Shown here one piece after another: positions 24,140 to 32,505 of a DNA stretch of 64,000 nt. The stretch is from Pseudonocardia sp. SCN 73-27. Its GTDB lineage: Bacteria; Actinomycetota; Actinomycetes; Mycobacteriales; Pseudonocardiaceae. Each line of letters begins with the position of its first letter. Positions within the stretch are counted from its first letter, which is position 1. The notes beneath the pieces were generated by a model. That model saw nothing but the letters and a program-made list of their open reading frames with translations. It was not told the origin of the DNA and made no database searches. Location of the stretch: NCBI GenBank assembly GCA_001725415.1, contig MEGH01000005.1:561-64560 (forward strand), written 5' to 3'. Position numbers and translations under genes: made by a program.

Positions 24140-25365
24140 GATCCTCCTCCCAGCAGGACGGGGTAGCTGCCCCAGTAGGGGCGGACGGTGGCGGCGTCGC
24201 GCTGCGGCGGGTTGTCGGGGTCGCGGCGCACGCCGACCCCGAACATGTGCCGCACGGCCCCGGTGACCAGGCCGTAGAGGTGGTCGTCGGGGTCGGTGCC
24301 GGCCCCGGCGACGACGCCCGCGGCGAGGTCCTGCCCGATGCAGACGTGCATGCCGCCGCCGAAGCTCAGCCCGAAGGGGGCGACGCCCTGCGGCATCGCG
24401 CGGGTGGGGTCGAACTCGGCGGCGTCGGGGCCGAGGAAGTCGGGGTCGCGGTTGATGGCCTGGAGGTCGATGACGACGGTCGCGCCCTCGGGGATGTGCA
24501 ACCCGGAGCGGAGGGTGACGTCGGCAAGTGCGATGCGCCGGCCCGTCGGGCTGGACGGGTTGAGCCGCACGGTCTCGTGGATGCACCGCTGGACGAACAG
24601 GGCGTCGTCGCGGACCCGGGCGATGTCGGCCGGGTGCTGGTCGAGCCAGCCGAGGATGTGGTCGATCGAGCGGACGAACGCCGTCGCGGACGTGTGGGCC
24701 CCGGCGAGCAGGAAGAACGCGACCTCGCGACGGATGACGTGGCGCGGCAGGTCGAGCTCGTCGCGGTGGCGCAGCAGGGTGGCGAGGACGTCCCGGGGGA
24801 CGTCGACGTCCTCCCCGGCGGCCTCGCGGGCGAGCAGGTCCTCCCGCAGCGCCCACGACGGCGCGAGGAACTCGGCGTCCCAGGCTTCGAGCGCCTCGGC
24901 GATCTCGCGGGACAGTGCCGCCTTGTCGCCGGTGTGGTGCGCCATGGTGGCGCCCTCGATGAACTTGGCGTTGTAGTCGTAGAGACGCTCGGTCTCCTCG
25001 GTGGTGCCGAGGGGGCGGTCGATGCCCGCGGTGAGCGCGGACAGGTTGAGCATCAGCTCGTGCCCGAGGTGCACGAGGTCGACGCGGCCGCTCTCGAGGT
25101 ACGGGACGAGGGTCTGCTCGGTCACCGCCGGGAAGAGGTCGCGTTCGTAGCGCTCGAAGACGTCGCGACGGAACATCCGGTTCTCGACGCGGCGGCGGTC
25201 GCGGTGCTCGCGGCCGTGCAGGTTGACGAGGACGCCGTCCATGACGACCTCGCCCTCGTCGTAGAGCGCCTGGCGCAGGTCCTTGCTGCGGTAGGCGTCC
25301 TTGGCGTCGGCGAAGGTGTCGAGGACGATCGTCGGGCCGGCCGCCTCCTCGGTCACTGCCGTCAT
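24136..25365 (-). CDS. Cytochrome P450 (first paralogue)
   Basis: 409-residue soluble bacterial P450. The heme loop FGGGMHVCIG gives Cys342; E264-T-V-R267 is the ExxR motif. The I helix reads AGAHTS (221-226): His224 takes the place of the acidic residue normally found in AGxET/AGxDT, with Thr225 kept. The closest relative here is the P450 at 29908, which has AGSHST. The two share LDxFAD, HRKRRRVENRLFRR-like and FFLLAG segments, so they are duplicates. It overlaps both the ferredoxin and the Gfo/Idh gene by 4 bp. Function: hydroxylation or epoxidation of the cluster substrate, inferred. Confidence 0.93.
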   Translation of the reverse strand: MTAVTEEAAGPTIVLDTFADAKDAYRSKDLRQALYDEGEVVMDGVLVNLHGREHRDRRRVENRMFRRDVFERYERDLFPAVTEQTLVPYLESGRVDLVHLGHELMLNLSALTAGIDRPLGTTEETERLYDYNAKFIEGATMAHHTGDKAALSREIAEALEAWDAEFLAPSWALREDLLAREAAGEDVDVPRDVLATLLRHRDELDLPRHVIRREVAFFLLAGAHTSATAFVRSIDHILGWLDQHPADIARVRDDALFVQRCIHETVRLNPSSPTGRRIALADVTLRSGLHIPEGATVVIDLQAINRDPDFLGPDAAEFDPTRAMPQGVAPFGLSFGGGMHVCIGQDLAAGVVAGAGTDPDDHLYGLVTGAVRHMFGVGVRRDPDNPPQRDAATVRPYWGSYPVLLGGGS

Positions 25366-26429
25366 GGCTCCTCCGATGTGGTGGTGGTGGGTGCGTCGTC
25401 GTCGAGGCCGTCGACGGCCGCTGCCACGCGCAGGGCGGCGACGCCGTCGTCGAACGTCGGGATGTCGTCGGTGTCACCCATGGCCAGGGCGCGGACGAGC
25501 AGGGCGAAGGGTTCGGTCGGGCCGCCCTCGGCGGGCAGGAGCGGACGCAGGCCGTCGTCGCCGCGTCGCGCGCCGCTCAGCCCGACGGGGAAGTGCCCGG
25601 TGTGGCCGGCGGCCTCGGCGACGAGGACGCCTTCGGAGCCGTGGACGACGAGCCGCCAGCCGGCCCCGAAGGGCGCGACCCACGAGGTGTGGACGGACAC
25701 GACGGCGCCGTCGGCGGTCCGGGCGGTGTAGGCGGCGCTGTCGACGCTGGTCGCGGGGATGGGGCCTTCCCCGCCGGGCCAGGACGGCTGGCGGGTGGCC
25801 GCGGTGCCGGTGACGTCGGTGAGCTCGCCGAACGTCCAGCGCAGGATGTCGGTGGTGTGCAGGCCGTGGACGCGCAGCGAGCTGGCCCCGTCGGCGGCGT
25901 CGGCGCACCAGCCCGACGACGCGACTGCCGCGGGCATCGTGAACGTCGGGTAGAAGGCTTGTGCGGCAACGTTGTCGACGCGTCCGACGTAGCCGTCGAG
26001 GACGAGCCGGCGGAGCTCGGCGATACCGGGCCGGAACCGTGACTGCATGTCGACGACCCCGCACACGCCGGCGTCGGCGGCGGCGCGGGCCATGGCGAGG
26101 CCGTCGTCGACGGTCGGGGCGAGCGGTGCCTCGCAGAGCACGTGCTTGCCGGCGGCGATCGCGGCGAGCGCCATGTCCTTGTGCCGGCTGGGCCGGGTGG
26201 CGACGTCGACGAGGTCGACGTCGGGGTCCTCGCAGAGGGCCTCGTAGCCGACGTGGGCGTGCGGGACGGCGAACTTGGCGGCGACGGCGTCGGCGGTCTC
26301 GAGGTGCGCGGTCGCGACGGCGACCAGCTCGACGATGCCGGCCTCGGCCAGCGCGGCGTAGACGGGCAGGTGCGTGCCGGAGGCGTAGCTGGCGCCGACG
26401 ACCCCGACCCGAAGCGGACGAGCGATCAT
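25362..26429 (-). CDS. Gfo/Idh/MocA-family oxidoreductase
   Basis: 355 residues: N-terminal Rossmann fold (RVGVVGASYASGTHL; the usual GxGxxG is changed to GASYAS), then VDVATRPSRHKDMALAAIAAGKHVLCEAPLA, where EAP replaces the common EKP with its Lys. The C-terminal domain is normal in length. The missing Lys suggests altered chemistry or a non-sugar substrate. It overlaps its neighbours by 4 bp on both sides (ATGA), so it is tightly coupled to an LLM enzyme upstream and P450 downstream. Its role in the pathway is unknown. Confidence 0.85.
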   Translation of the reverse strand: MIARPLRVGVVGASYASGTHLPVYAALAEAGIVELVAVATAHLETADAVAAKFAVPHAHVGYEALCEDPDVDLVDVATRPSRHKDMALAAIAAGKHVLCEAPLAPTVDDGLAMARAAADAGVCGVVDMQSRFRPGIAELRRLVLDGYVGRVDNVAAQAFYPTFTMPAAVASSGWCADAADGASSLRVHGLHTTDILRWTFGELTDVTGTAATRQPSWPGGEGPIPATSVDSAAYTARTADGAVVSVHTSWVAPFGAGWRLVVHGSEGVLVAEAAGHTGHFPVGLSGARRGDDGLRPLLPAEGGPTEPFALLVRALAMGDTDDIPTFDDGVAALRVAAAVDGLDDDAPTTTTSEEP

Positions 26430-27445
26430 GCCTGCGCCACCGCGGGGGTGTCGAGCTGCGGCAGCACCTCGGTCCCGAACAGCTCCATGGCCTCCAGGAC
26501 GGCGGCGTTGTCGGGGCCGGTGGGGTATCGGAAGATCATCAAGAAGTCGTCGACGCCGGCCTGGTCGCGGAAGCGGCCGATGGTGTCGACGCACTCGTCG
26601 GGCGTGCCGAACACGAAGCGGTCGCGGACGAACTCCTCGAGCGTGATCTGGTCCGAGGACGTGACGCCGGGCAGGTCGGTGATGGCGCCGTAGTCGAACA
26701 GGGTGCGCGCCATGGCGAGCGCGGTGTCGCCGAACTTCTCCAGCGCGGCCTCGCGGTCGCGGTAGGGCCAGCAGAACCGGATCGACGTGACGTGCGGGTC
26801 GCGGCCCCCGGCCGCGGCGGCGTCCCGGTACTGCCCGGCCATCGCGGTCATGGTGTCGAGCGACATCAGGGCGTTGGTGATCCAGCCGTCGGCGAGCCGG
26901 CCTGCGCGGCGCAGCCCGCCCGGCGTCCAGGCGGCGAGGTGCAGCGGCACGCCCTCGGGGCGGGCCGGCCGCGGGATCACGGACACGTCCTCGAACGAGT
27001 AGATCTCGTCGGTGAACGAGAACCGGTCGCTGGTGTGGGCCTCGCGCAGGATGCGGACGGTCTCGTCGAAGCGCTGGGCGCGGTCGTCCCAGGAGACGCC
27101 GACCGTCGAGTAGTCGACGGGCATGTACCCGACGCCGAGCCCCAGCCAGGCGCGGCCACCGGAGAGCTGGTCGAGCATCGCGGAGTCCTGGGCGAGTTCG
27201 ACGGGGTTGTAGAGCGGGGCGATCGCGATGGCCGTGCCCACCTTGACGTTGCGGGTCCGCGCGGCGATGGCGAACGACAGGTGCAGCGGCGAGCCGAAGT
27301 ACTCGTCGGAGTACTTGTGCTCGGTGGTCAGGGCGTGGGAGAAGCCGAGCCGGTCGGCGGCCTCGGCCTGCTCGAGGATCTCGCCGAGGACGGTGTGCGG
27401 GTCGCCCGTGACGAGCCCTTGGGTGAACAAGACTCCGACCGACAT
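26426..27445 (-). CDS. LLM-class flavin-dependent oxidoreductase
   Basis: 339-residue luciferase-like TIM barrel. The N-terminal EQAEAADRLGFSHALTTEHK, the LGLGVGYMPVDYSTVGV segment and WITNALMSLDT are typical of the flavin- or F420-dependent LLM family. These enzymes oxygenate or oxidise non-sugar organic substrates; substrate and cofactor cannot be read here. ATG 27445 is the start; it follows the flavin dehydrogenase by 53 bp, in a run of six minus-strand genes from 29815 to 23915. The overlapping next gene is the Gfo/Idh oxidoreductase. Confidence 0.88.
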   Translation of the reverse strand: MSVGVLFTQGLVTGDPHTVLGEILEQAEAADRLGFSHALTTEHKYSDEYFGSPLHLSFAIAARTRNVKVGTAIAIAPLYNPVELAQDSAMLDQLSGGRAWLGLGVGYMPVDYSTVGVSWDDRAQRFDETVRILREAHTSDRFSFTDEIYSFEDVSVIPRPARPEGVPLHLAAWTPGGLRRAGRLADGWITNALMSLDTMTAMAGQYRDAAAAGGRDPHVTSIRFCWPYRDREAALEKFGDTALAMARTLFDYGAITDLPGVTSSDQITLEEFVRDRFVFGTPDECVDTIGRFRDQAGVDDFLMIFRYPTGPDNAAVLEAMELFGTEVLPQLDTPAVAQA

Positions 27446-27498
27446 GACGCTCCTCGTGGTGGTGGGTGGGCGGGTCGCGACGCTGGGACCCGCCCGGC

Positions 27499-28956
27499 TC
27501 AGGGGACGTTCTCCACAGCGGGGTCAAGATGCACCAGCGCGATGCGAGTGTCGAGCATGCTCGGCATCCCGGCGTGCATCACGCTGCCGTGGTCGCTGCG
27601 GTCGTCGACGCCGCGCGCGACCGCCCGCCCCGCGATGCGGCCGAGCGTCAGCCCGCCGCAGATGTGGATCCCGCCCAGATCGGAGACGGGGTTGAGCCCA
27701 CCGACGCAGTCGCCGCCCGCGAACAGCCCCGGGATCGGGTCGCCGAAGACGTCGACGACCTGCATGTCGGTGGTGGTGCGGAAGCCGCCGCAGCAGAAGT
27801 TGATGCCCTCGATCATGGGCACGGCGGTGAACGGTCCGGTCGCGCACTTGCGCCGGCTCGGCGGCAGCACGACGCGCCCGTGGTCGGGGTCGACGTCGGC
27901 GCCGGTGTCGAGGAAGGCGTTCCAACGGTCGACGGTGGCGCGCAGCGCGTCAGCCGGGACCCCGATCGTCGACGCCAGCGCGTCGAGGGTGTCGGCCTGC
28001 ACCGCGGGCTCGGGCATCTGCCCGATCAGCCCTTCCTTCTCCTTGGCGACGACGTCGTCCACGACGTACCAGGCGCGGCGGCCGGGCTGGGCGTGCAGCT
28101 TCTCGACGCGCTCCTCGTAGGGGCCGGCCTCGTCGTGGAAACGCTCCCCCGACTCGTTGACGGCGATCGCGTCCTCCACGACCGACGACGACACAATCAC
28201 CAGGGGCGGCACGAACGTCATGTTGATCAGGTCGCCGCCGACGGCCTGGCCCATGAGGTGCCCGGCGCCCCGGCACGAGTCGACGCCCAGGTAGGGGGCC
28301 CGCGCCACGAACTCCGGCTGGTAGCGACGCCGCAGCTCCGGGTTGGACTGGTACCCGCCGGTGGCGAGCACGACCCCGCGCCGGGCGGTGATCTCGATCG
28401 TCGAGTCCGGGGCGTCGACCTTGTGCGCGAGCACCCCGGTGACGCGACCGTCGGTGACGACGAGCCGGTCCGCGAGCGTCCGGTAGAGCGTGGTGACGTT
28501 GTCGCGCTCGAAGTCGGGCCGGAACGCCCGGCCGATCATCCACGTGTCCTCGACGGCGGCCATCCGGTCGACGCTGTGCTGCTTCGGGCGCGGGATGAAC
28601 CGGCTGAACCGCACACCGCGCTCGGTGAGGATGCGGTAGGTCTCGGCCGACTCGCGGGCGTAGAGCCGCACCAGCGCCTCGTCCCACTCGACGCCGAACT
28701 GGTCGCGCGCGAGGTCGACCATGTGCTTCGCGTCGGCGACGAAGGTCTCCTCGCTGTCGACGATCCCCTGCTCGGCCTGCATGCCGGAGTTGACGAAGGC
28801 CAGGTAGCCGGTGGACCAGACGGCGTTGCCACCGATGTGATCCATGGCCTCGACCGCGACGACCCGCGCGCCCTCCGCAGCGGCCGCCGAGACGGCGGCC
28901 ATGCCGGCGGGACCGGTGCCGAGGACGACGACGTCGGCCTCGTAGGTCTCGGTCAC
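27499..28956 (-). CDS. FAD-binding fumarate reductase/ketosteroid-dehydrogenase-like flavoprotein
   Basis: 485 residues from GTG 28956 (AAAGGCGG upstream); an alternative GTG 28983 has no ribosome site. The N-terminal FAD dinucleotide motif is VVVLGTGPAGMAAVSAAAAEG, with EAMDHIGGNAVWSTGY next. The C-terminal GLFAGGDCVGGLNPVSDLGG is the second FAD contact of the FAD_binding_2 superfamily. That group includes 3-ketosteroid delta1-dehydrogenase and fumarate reductase flavoprotein. Likely role: alpha,beta-dehydrogenation of a ketone or acid. It sits between two LLM genes in the same operon. A paralogue lies at 36897. Confidence 0.88.
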   Translation of the reverse strand: MTETYEADVVVLGTGPAGMAAVSAAAAEGARVVAVEAMDHIGGNAVWSTGYLAFVNSGMQAEQGIVDSEETFVADAKHMVDLARDQFGVEWDEALVRLYARESAETYRILTERGVRFSRFIPRPKQHSVDRMAAVEDTWMIGRAFRPDFERDNVTTLYRTLADRLVVTDGRVTGVLAHKVDAPDSTIEITARRGVVLATGGYQSNPELRRRYQPEFVARAPYLGVDSCRGAGHLMGQAVGGDLINMTFVPPLVIVSSSVVEDAIAVNESGERFHDEAGPYEERVEKLHAQPGRRAWYVVDDVVAKEKEGLIGQMPEPAVQADTLDALASTIGVPADALRATVDRWNAFLDTGADVDPDHGRVVLPPSRRKCATGPFTAVPMIEGINFCCGGFRTTTDMQVVDVFGDPIPGLFAGGDCVGGLNPVSDLGGIHICGGLTLGRIAGRAVARGVDDRSDHGSVMHAGMPSMLDTRIALVHLDPAVENVP

Positions 28957-28996
28957 GGCGACCGCCTTTCGCAGTTCGTCCACGCGGTGACTGGGG

Positions 28997-29815
28997 TCAC
29001 CGAACCTTCTCCCGCGGACGAAGCGGCGTCAACCCCCTAACGACGTCTCCGCGGGCGGCGCGCCTCCGGCCCCAGTGCGCGGTGATCCGACGTGCGGCCG
29101 CGGCCTGCGGGTCCTCCGTGACCTCCGACCAGTACGCGACCAGGTGCAGCAGCGGCTCCCGGTCCCCTGCCGCGGCGCGGACCCAGCCGACCTTCTCGTC
29201 GGTCGCGTCCGCCGAGGCCGATGCCGTCGCGTGCGCCCCGAGCTTCCCCTCCCGGACGTCGAAGTTGATGCCGACGACGTCGGCGGTCCGCCCCGCCAGC
29301 GTCAGCACCCGGCGGCCGCCACCACCCACGAACAGCCGGAGCGGGGCGACGAGGTCGGGAACGTTGCGCAGGTCGCGGACGGCGACGCCCGGGGCGTCGA
29401 GGTCGACGGCCCCGCCGCCCGACAGCGCCCGCAGCAGCTCCAGCGTGCCGCCGAGCCGGTCGATGCGCCGGCCCGCGGGCTCGCGGACGATGCCGGAGAC
29501 GTCGTAGTCGTCGTCCATCCAGCCCGCGCCGATGCCGATCTCGAGCCGGCCGTCGCACAGCACCGACAGCGAGGCGATCTCCTTGGCCAGTACGGCGGGC
29601 TGTCGGAAGTCGTTGTTGAGCACCAGCGTCCCGAGCCGGATCCGGCTCGTGACCTGCGCGGCCGCGGCCAGCGCGAGGAGCGGGCTGATCGGGGCGCGGT
29701 CGAAGTGGTCGGTCGCGTGCAGTGTGGAGAGCCCGTCGTCCTCCATGCGCCGCACGCGGTCGCGCCACTGCGCGCGGGAGGTCACCGCGTCCATCATCAG
29801 TACGCCGAACTCCAC
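28997..29815 (-). CDS. LLM-class (F420-type) oxidoreductase
   Basis: 272 residues. FGVLMMD at the start, LSTLHATDHFDRAPISPLLALAAAAQVTSRIRLGTLVLNNDFR and GIGAGWMDDDYDVSGI are typical of short LLM proteins of the F420-dependent TIGR03621-like subgroup. GTG 29815 is chosen since the frame beyond it has no ribosome site. It is the first gene of the minus-strand operon and shares the divergent promoter region at 29816-29907 with the second P450. Cofactor and substrate are unknown. Confidence 0.8.
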   Translation of the reverse strand: MEFGVLMMDAVTSRAQWRDRVRRMEDDGLSTLHATDHFDRAPISPLLALAAAAQVTSRIRLGTLVLNNDFRQPAVLAKEIASLSVLCDGRLEIGIGAGWMDDDYDVSGIVREPAGRRIDRLGGTLELLRALSGGGAVDLDAPGVAVRDLRNVPDLVAPLRLFVGGGGRRVLTLAGRTADVVGINFDVREGKLGAHATASASADATDEKVGWVRAAAGDREPLLHLVAYWSEVTEDPQAAAARRITAHWGRRRAARGDVVRGLTPLRPREKVR

Positions 29816-29836
29816 GACGGCCCCCGTCCCGGAGCC

Positions 29837-29884
29837 TGGACGACCCCATTGTCGCTTGCTAGCGTCGTTAGAAGTATCACGCCG
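29837..29884 (+). promoter_or_regulatory. Promoter with operator site E (P450-LEH-LLM operon)
   Basis: TGGACG (29837-29842), 17 bp, TAGCGT (29860-29865), then TCGTTAGAAGTATCACGCCG. The -35, spacer length and -10 are identical to those at site C. The operator overlaps the transcription start. The ATG of the P450 is 23 bp beyond. It may also control the divergent LLM gene. Confidence 0.7.
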
Positions 29885-29907
29885 AACCACCGGACAGGGA
29901 CACGCCG

Positions 29908-31119
29908 ATGCAGACGATCACCCTCGACGGCTTTGCCGATGTCCGCGAGGCCTTCCGCCAGCACGACCTGCAGCAGTCCCTGTACGACGCAGGCGGCGTC
30001 GTCATGGCCGACTGCCTGCTCGTGCTGCACGGATCCGACCACCGCAAGCGGCGCCGCGTCGAGAACCGACTTTTCCGGCGTGGCACCTTCCGATACTGGG
30101 AGAAGGCGTTCCTGCGCGACGTCGTGCGCGACACGCTGGCTCCGTTCGTCGAGCGCGGACACGCCGACCTGCAGGAACTCGGCTACCGCACGATCATGAA
30201 CCTCACCGCGATGGTCGCCGGGCTCGACCAGCCGACGGGCTCGGTCGAGGAGACCGACGCGCTCTACCGCTTCGCGAAGAAGTTCTCCGAGGGCGCGACG
30301 CTCGTGCACACCACCCGCGACCCCGAGGTCGTGCGCGCGGAGGTGCAGCAGGCCCTCGACGACTTCGACGCCACGTTCCTGCAGCCGTCGATCACCCGCC
30401 GCCGCGCGCTGCTCGCGCAGCTCGAAGCCGGCGAGATCACCGAGGACGACCTGCCCCGCGACGTCCTCACCGCGCTGCTGCGCAACTGGGACGAGCTCGA
30501 CATCGACGACGACATCCTGCGTCGTGAATGCGCCTTCTACCTGCAGGCCGGCTCGCACTCGACCGCCGATGCCTTCACCCACGCCGCCGACGACTGGTTC
30601 GCCTGGGCCGCCCGGGACCCGGAGGCCGCCGCCGCCGCGCGCACGGATCCGGCGATCCTGCAGCGCTGCGTCTACGAGACCCTGCGGCTGCACCCGGCGA
30701 GCCCCGTCGCCCAGCGGCGCGCCCTGGCGCCGATCACGTTGAAGGGCGGGACCGAGATTCCCGAGGGCTCGTCCGTCGTCCTCGACCTGGCCGCCGCCAA
30801 CCGCGACCCGTCCGTGTTCGACCGCCCCGACGTCTTCGACCCGCTGCGCGAGATCCCCGCCGAGGTGCCGCGCTGGGGGCACGCCTTCGGCGGCGGGATG
30901 CACGCGTGCATCGGGACGGAGCTGGCGGGCGGGGTGCCGTCGTCGGAGAAGGCCCCGTCTCCCGACGAGGCCCACGACCAGGTCCTCGGGACCGTCACCC
31001 TCATGCTCGACGCGCTCCTCGGCGCCGGTGGGCGCCCCGATCCCGACAAGGCGCCGCAGCGCGACCCGCACTCCGCGCGCGACCACTTCTCCTCCTACCC
31101 GGTGGTCTTCGGGGAGTGA
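29908..31119 (+). CDS. Cytochrome P450 (second paralogue)
   Basis: 403 residues. Heme loop FGGGMHACIG gives Cys334; E257-T-L-R260 is ExxR. The I helix reads AGSHST (214-219), so His217-Ser218 stand where the acid-alcohol pair is expected; both paralogues have His here. The N-terminus aligns with the other P450 from LD-F-D onward. ATG 29908 lies just after promoter E. The stop overlaps the epoxide hydrolase start (GTGA), making a P450-LEH-LLM-SnoaL operon. An epoxide made here could be the substrate of the next enzyme. Confidence 0.92.
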   Translation: MQTITLDGFADVREAFRQHDLQQSLYDAGGVVMADCLLVLHGSDHRKRRRVENRLFRRGTFRYWEKAFLRDVVRDTLAPFVERGHADLQELGYRTIMNLTAMVAGLDQPTGSVEETDALYRFAKKFSEGATLVHTTRDPEVVRAEVQQALDDFDATFLQPSITRRRALLAQLEAGEITEDDLPRDVLTALLRNWDELDIDDDILRRECAFYLQAGSHSTADAFTHAADDWFAWAARDPEAAAAARTDPAILQRCVYETLRLHPASPVAQRRALAPITLKGGTEIPEGSSVVLDLAAANRDPSVFDRPDVFDPLREIPAEVPRWGHAFGGGMHACIGTELAGGVPSSEKAPSPDEAHDQVLGTVTLMLDALLGAGGRPDPDKAPQRDPHSARDHFSSYPVVFGE

Positions 31120-31502
31120 GCGACGCGCGGGAGGTCGTCGAGAGGTTCCTCGCCGCCGTCGGCGCGGGGGACCCCAACGCCGCAGCGGCCTGCTTCACCC
31201 CCGACGCGACGTACGCGAACATGCCGCACCCGCCGGTCATCGGGCCCGACGGGGTGCGCGGCCTGCTCGCCCCGATCCTGGACCGGGCCGAGTACGTCGA
31301 GTGGGAGATCGTCACCGCCAGCTACGCGCCGACACGGGCATGGCTGGAGCGGGTCGACCGCTTCCGTATCGACGGCCGCGAGTACGCGATCGAGTGCAAC
31401 GGCGTCGTCGAGATCGACCCCTCGTCCGGGCTCATCCGAGCATTCCGCGACTACGTCGACCTCGGTGTCTGGCGGGCCCGGCTCGGGGACGTGCTCGGGT
31501 GA
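31116..31502 (+). CDS. Limonene-1,2-epoxide hydrolase-family protein
   Basis: 128 residues, NTF2-like fold. The five catalytic residues of limonene-1,2-epoxide hydrolase (Y53, N55, R99, D101, D132) are matched by Y33, N35 (YANMPHPP), R79, D81 (LERVDRF) and D112 (FRDYVDL). The spacings 2, 44, 2 and 31 are exactly those of the Rhodococcus enzyme. It would open an epoxide to a vicinal diol without a covalent intermediate. GTG 31116 overlaps the P450 stop, and its own stop overlaps the LLM start, so the three are made together. It is short compared with about 149 residues in Rhodococcus, lacking the N-terminal segment. Confidence 0.9.
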   Translation: MSDAREVVERFLAAVGAGDPNAAAACFTPDATYANMPHPPVIGPDGVRGLLAPILDRAEYVEWEIVTASYAPTRAWLERVDRFRIDGREYAIECNGVVEIDPSSGLIRAFRDYVDLGVWRARLGDVLG

Positions 31503-32500
31503 GCCTCCGCGTCGGGATCGGGCTCTACACCGGGCAGGGCAGCGACTACCGCGACGCCGTCCCGCTCGCCGTCGCCGCGGAACAGGCCGGCTTCGACTCG
31601 TTCTGGGTGACCGAGCACCACGGGCTGCCCGACGGCTACCTCCCGTCGCCGCTTCCTGTTCTCGCGGCCCTGGCGCCCATGACAACACGCATCGAGCTGG
31701 GGACGGGCCTCGTTCTCGCGCCCCTGCACCATCCGTTGCGGCTGGCCGAGGACGCCGTCGTCGTCGACCGGCTCTCGGCTGGGCGCCTGATCCTCGGGCT
31801 CGGGCTGGGGTACGCCTCGCACGAGTACAGAGCGTTCGGGGTCTCACCTGCGACGCGTGGCGCCCGCCTGGGTGCGCTGGTCGGTGCCCTGCGCGACGCC
31901 TGGACCGGGGAACCGTTCTCCGCTCCGGCTCTCGATCTTCACGACGTCCGCGTCACCCCCACCCCGACCCGGCGCATCCCGATCTGGCTCGGCGGGTACG
32001 CCGCCACGGCCGTCGCCCGGGCCGGGAGGATCGCCGACGGACACCTCGTCGGACGCGGTGCGCCACACATCGTCGACGCCGCATCCGAGCAGCTCGCCGA
32101 GGTCCGCGACCCGTCCGACCCGGCGTTCACCCGGGCCGTCAACGTCACCTGCGTCCTCGACGCCCCCGGCGGCGGCGCTGCGTCTGCGCGTAAGGGGTTC
32201 GAGGCGCAGCAGCTCGTCTACGAGTCGATCCAGGCCGGCCGCCCGGTGTACGCGGGGCTGGTCGGCGACCCGTCCGGCTCGACCGGTCTCGCTCTCGGGT
32301 CGATCGACGAGTACGTCCAGGTCGCGGGCGACGTCGACGAGGTCGTCGCCGGGCTCCGGGCCGTCCTCGACGGCCTGCGCGGCTGGGCGGACGTGCACCT
32401 CGTCCTGCGCGTGCTCTTCCCCGAACCCGACCTGGACGTCCAGCTCACCCGGCTCGCCACCTTCGGCGAGCGGGTCCTGCCGTTGATCAAGGAGGCGTGA
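31499..32500 (+). CDS. LLM-class flavin-dependent monooxygenase, LimB-like position
   Basis: 333-residue luciferase-like protein with VAAEQAGFDSFWVTEHH, GTGLVLAPLHHPLRLAEDA and GLGLGYASHEYRAFGV, all typical of the flavin monooxygenase branch. In limonene degradation the epoxidase LimB is an LLM-family enzyme and the hydrolase LimA acts on its product. Here LEH and LLM genes overlap by 4 bp (GTGA), a similar pairing. The sequence alone does not prove limonene as substrate. The gene ends just before a SnoaL-like gene with an overlapping frame. Confidence 0.86.
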   Translation: MSLRVGIGLYTGQGSDYRDAVPLAVAAEQAGFDSFWVTEHHGLPDGYLPSPLPVLAALAPMTTRIELGTGLVLAPLHHPLRLAEDAVVVDRLSAGRLILGLGLGYASHEYRAFGVSPATRGARLGALVGALRDAWTGEPFSAPALDLHDVRVTPTPTRRIPIWLGGYAATAVARAGRIADGHLVGRGAPHIVDAASEQLAEVRDPSDPAFTRAVNVTCVLDAPGGGAASARKGFEAQQLVYESIQAGRPVYAGLVGDPSGSTGLALGSIDEYVQVAGDVDEVVAGLRAVLDGLRGWADVHLVLRVLFPEPDLDVQLTRLATFGERVLPLIKEA

Positions 32501-32505
32501 CGACG

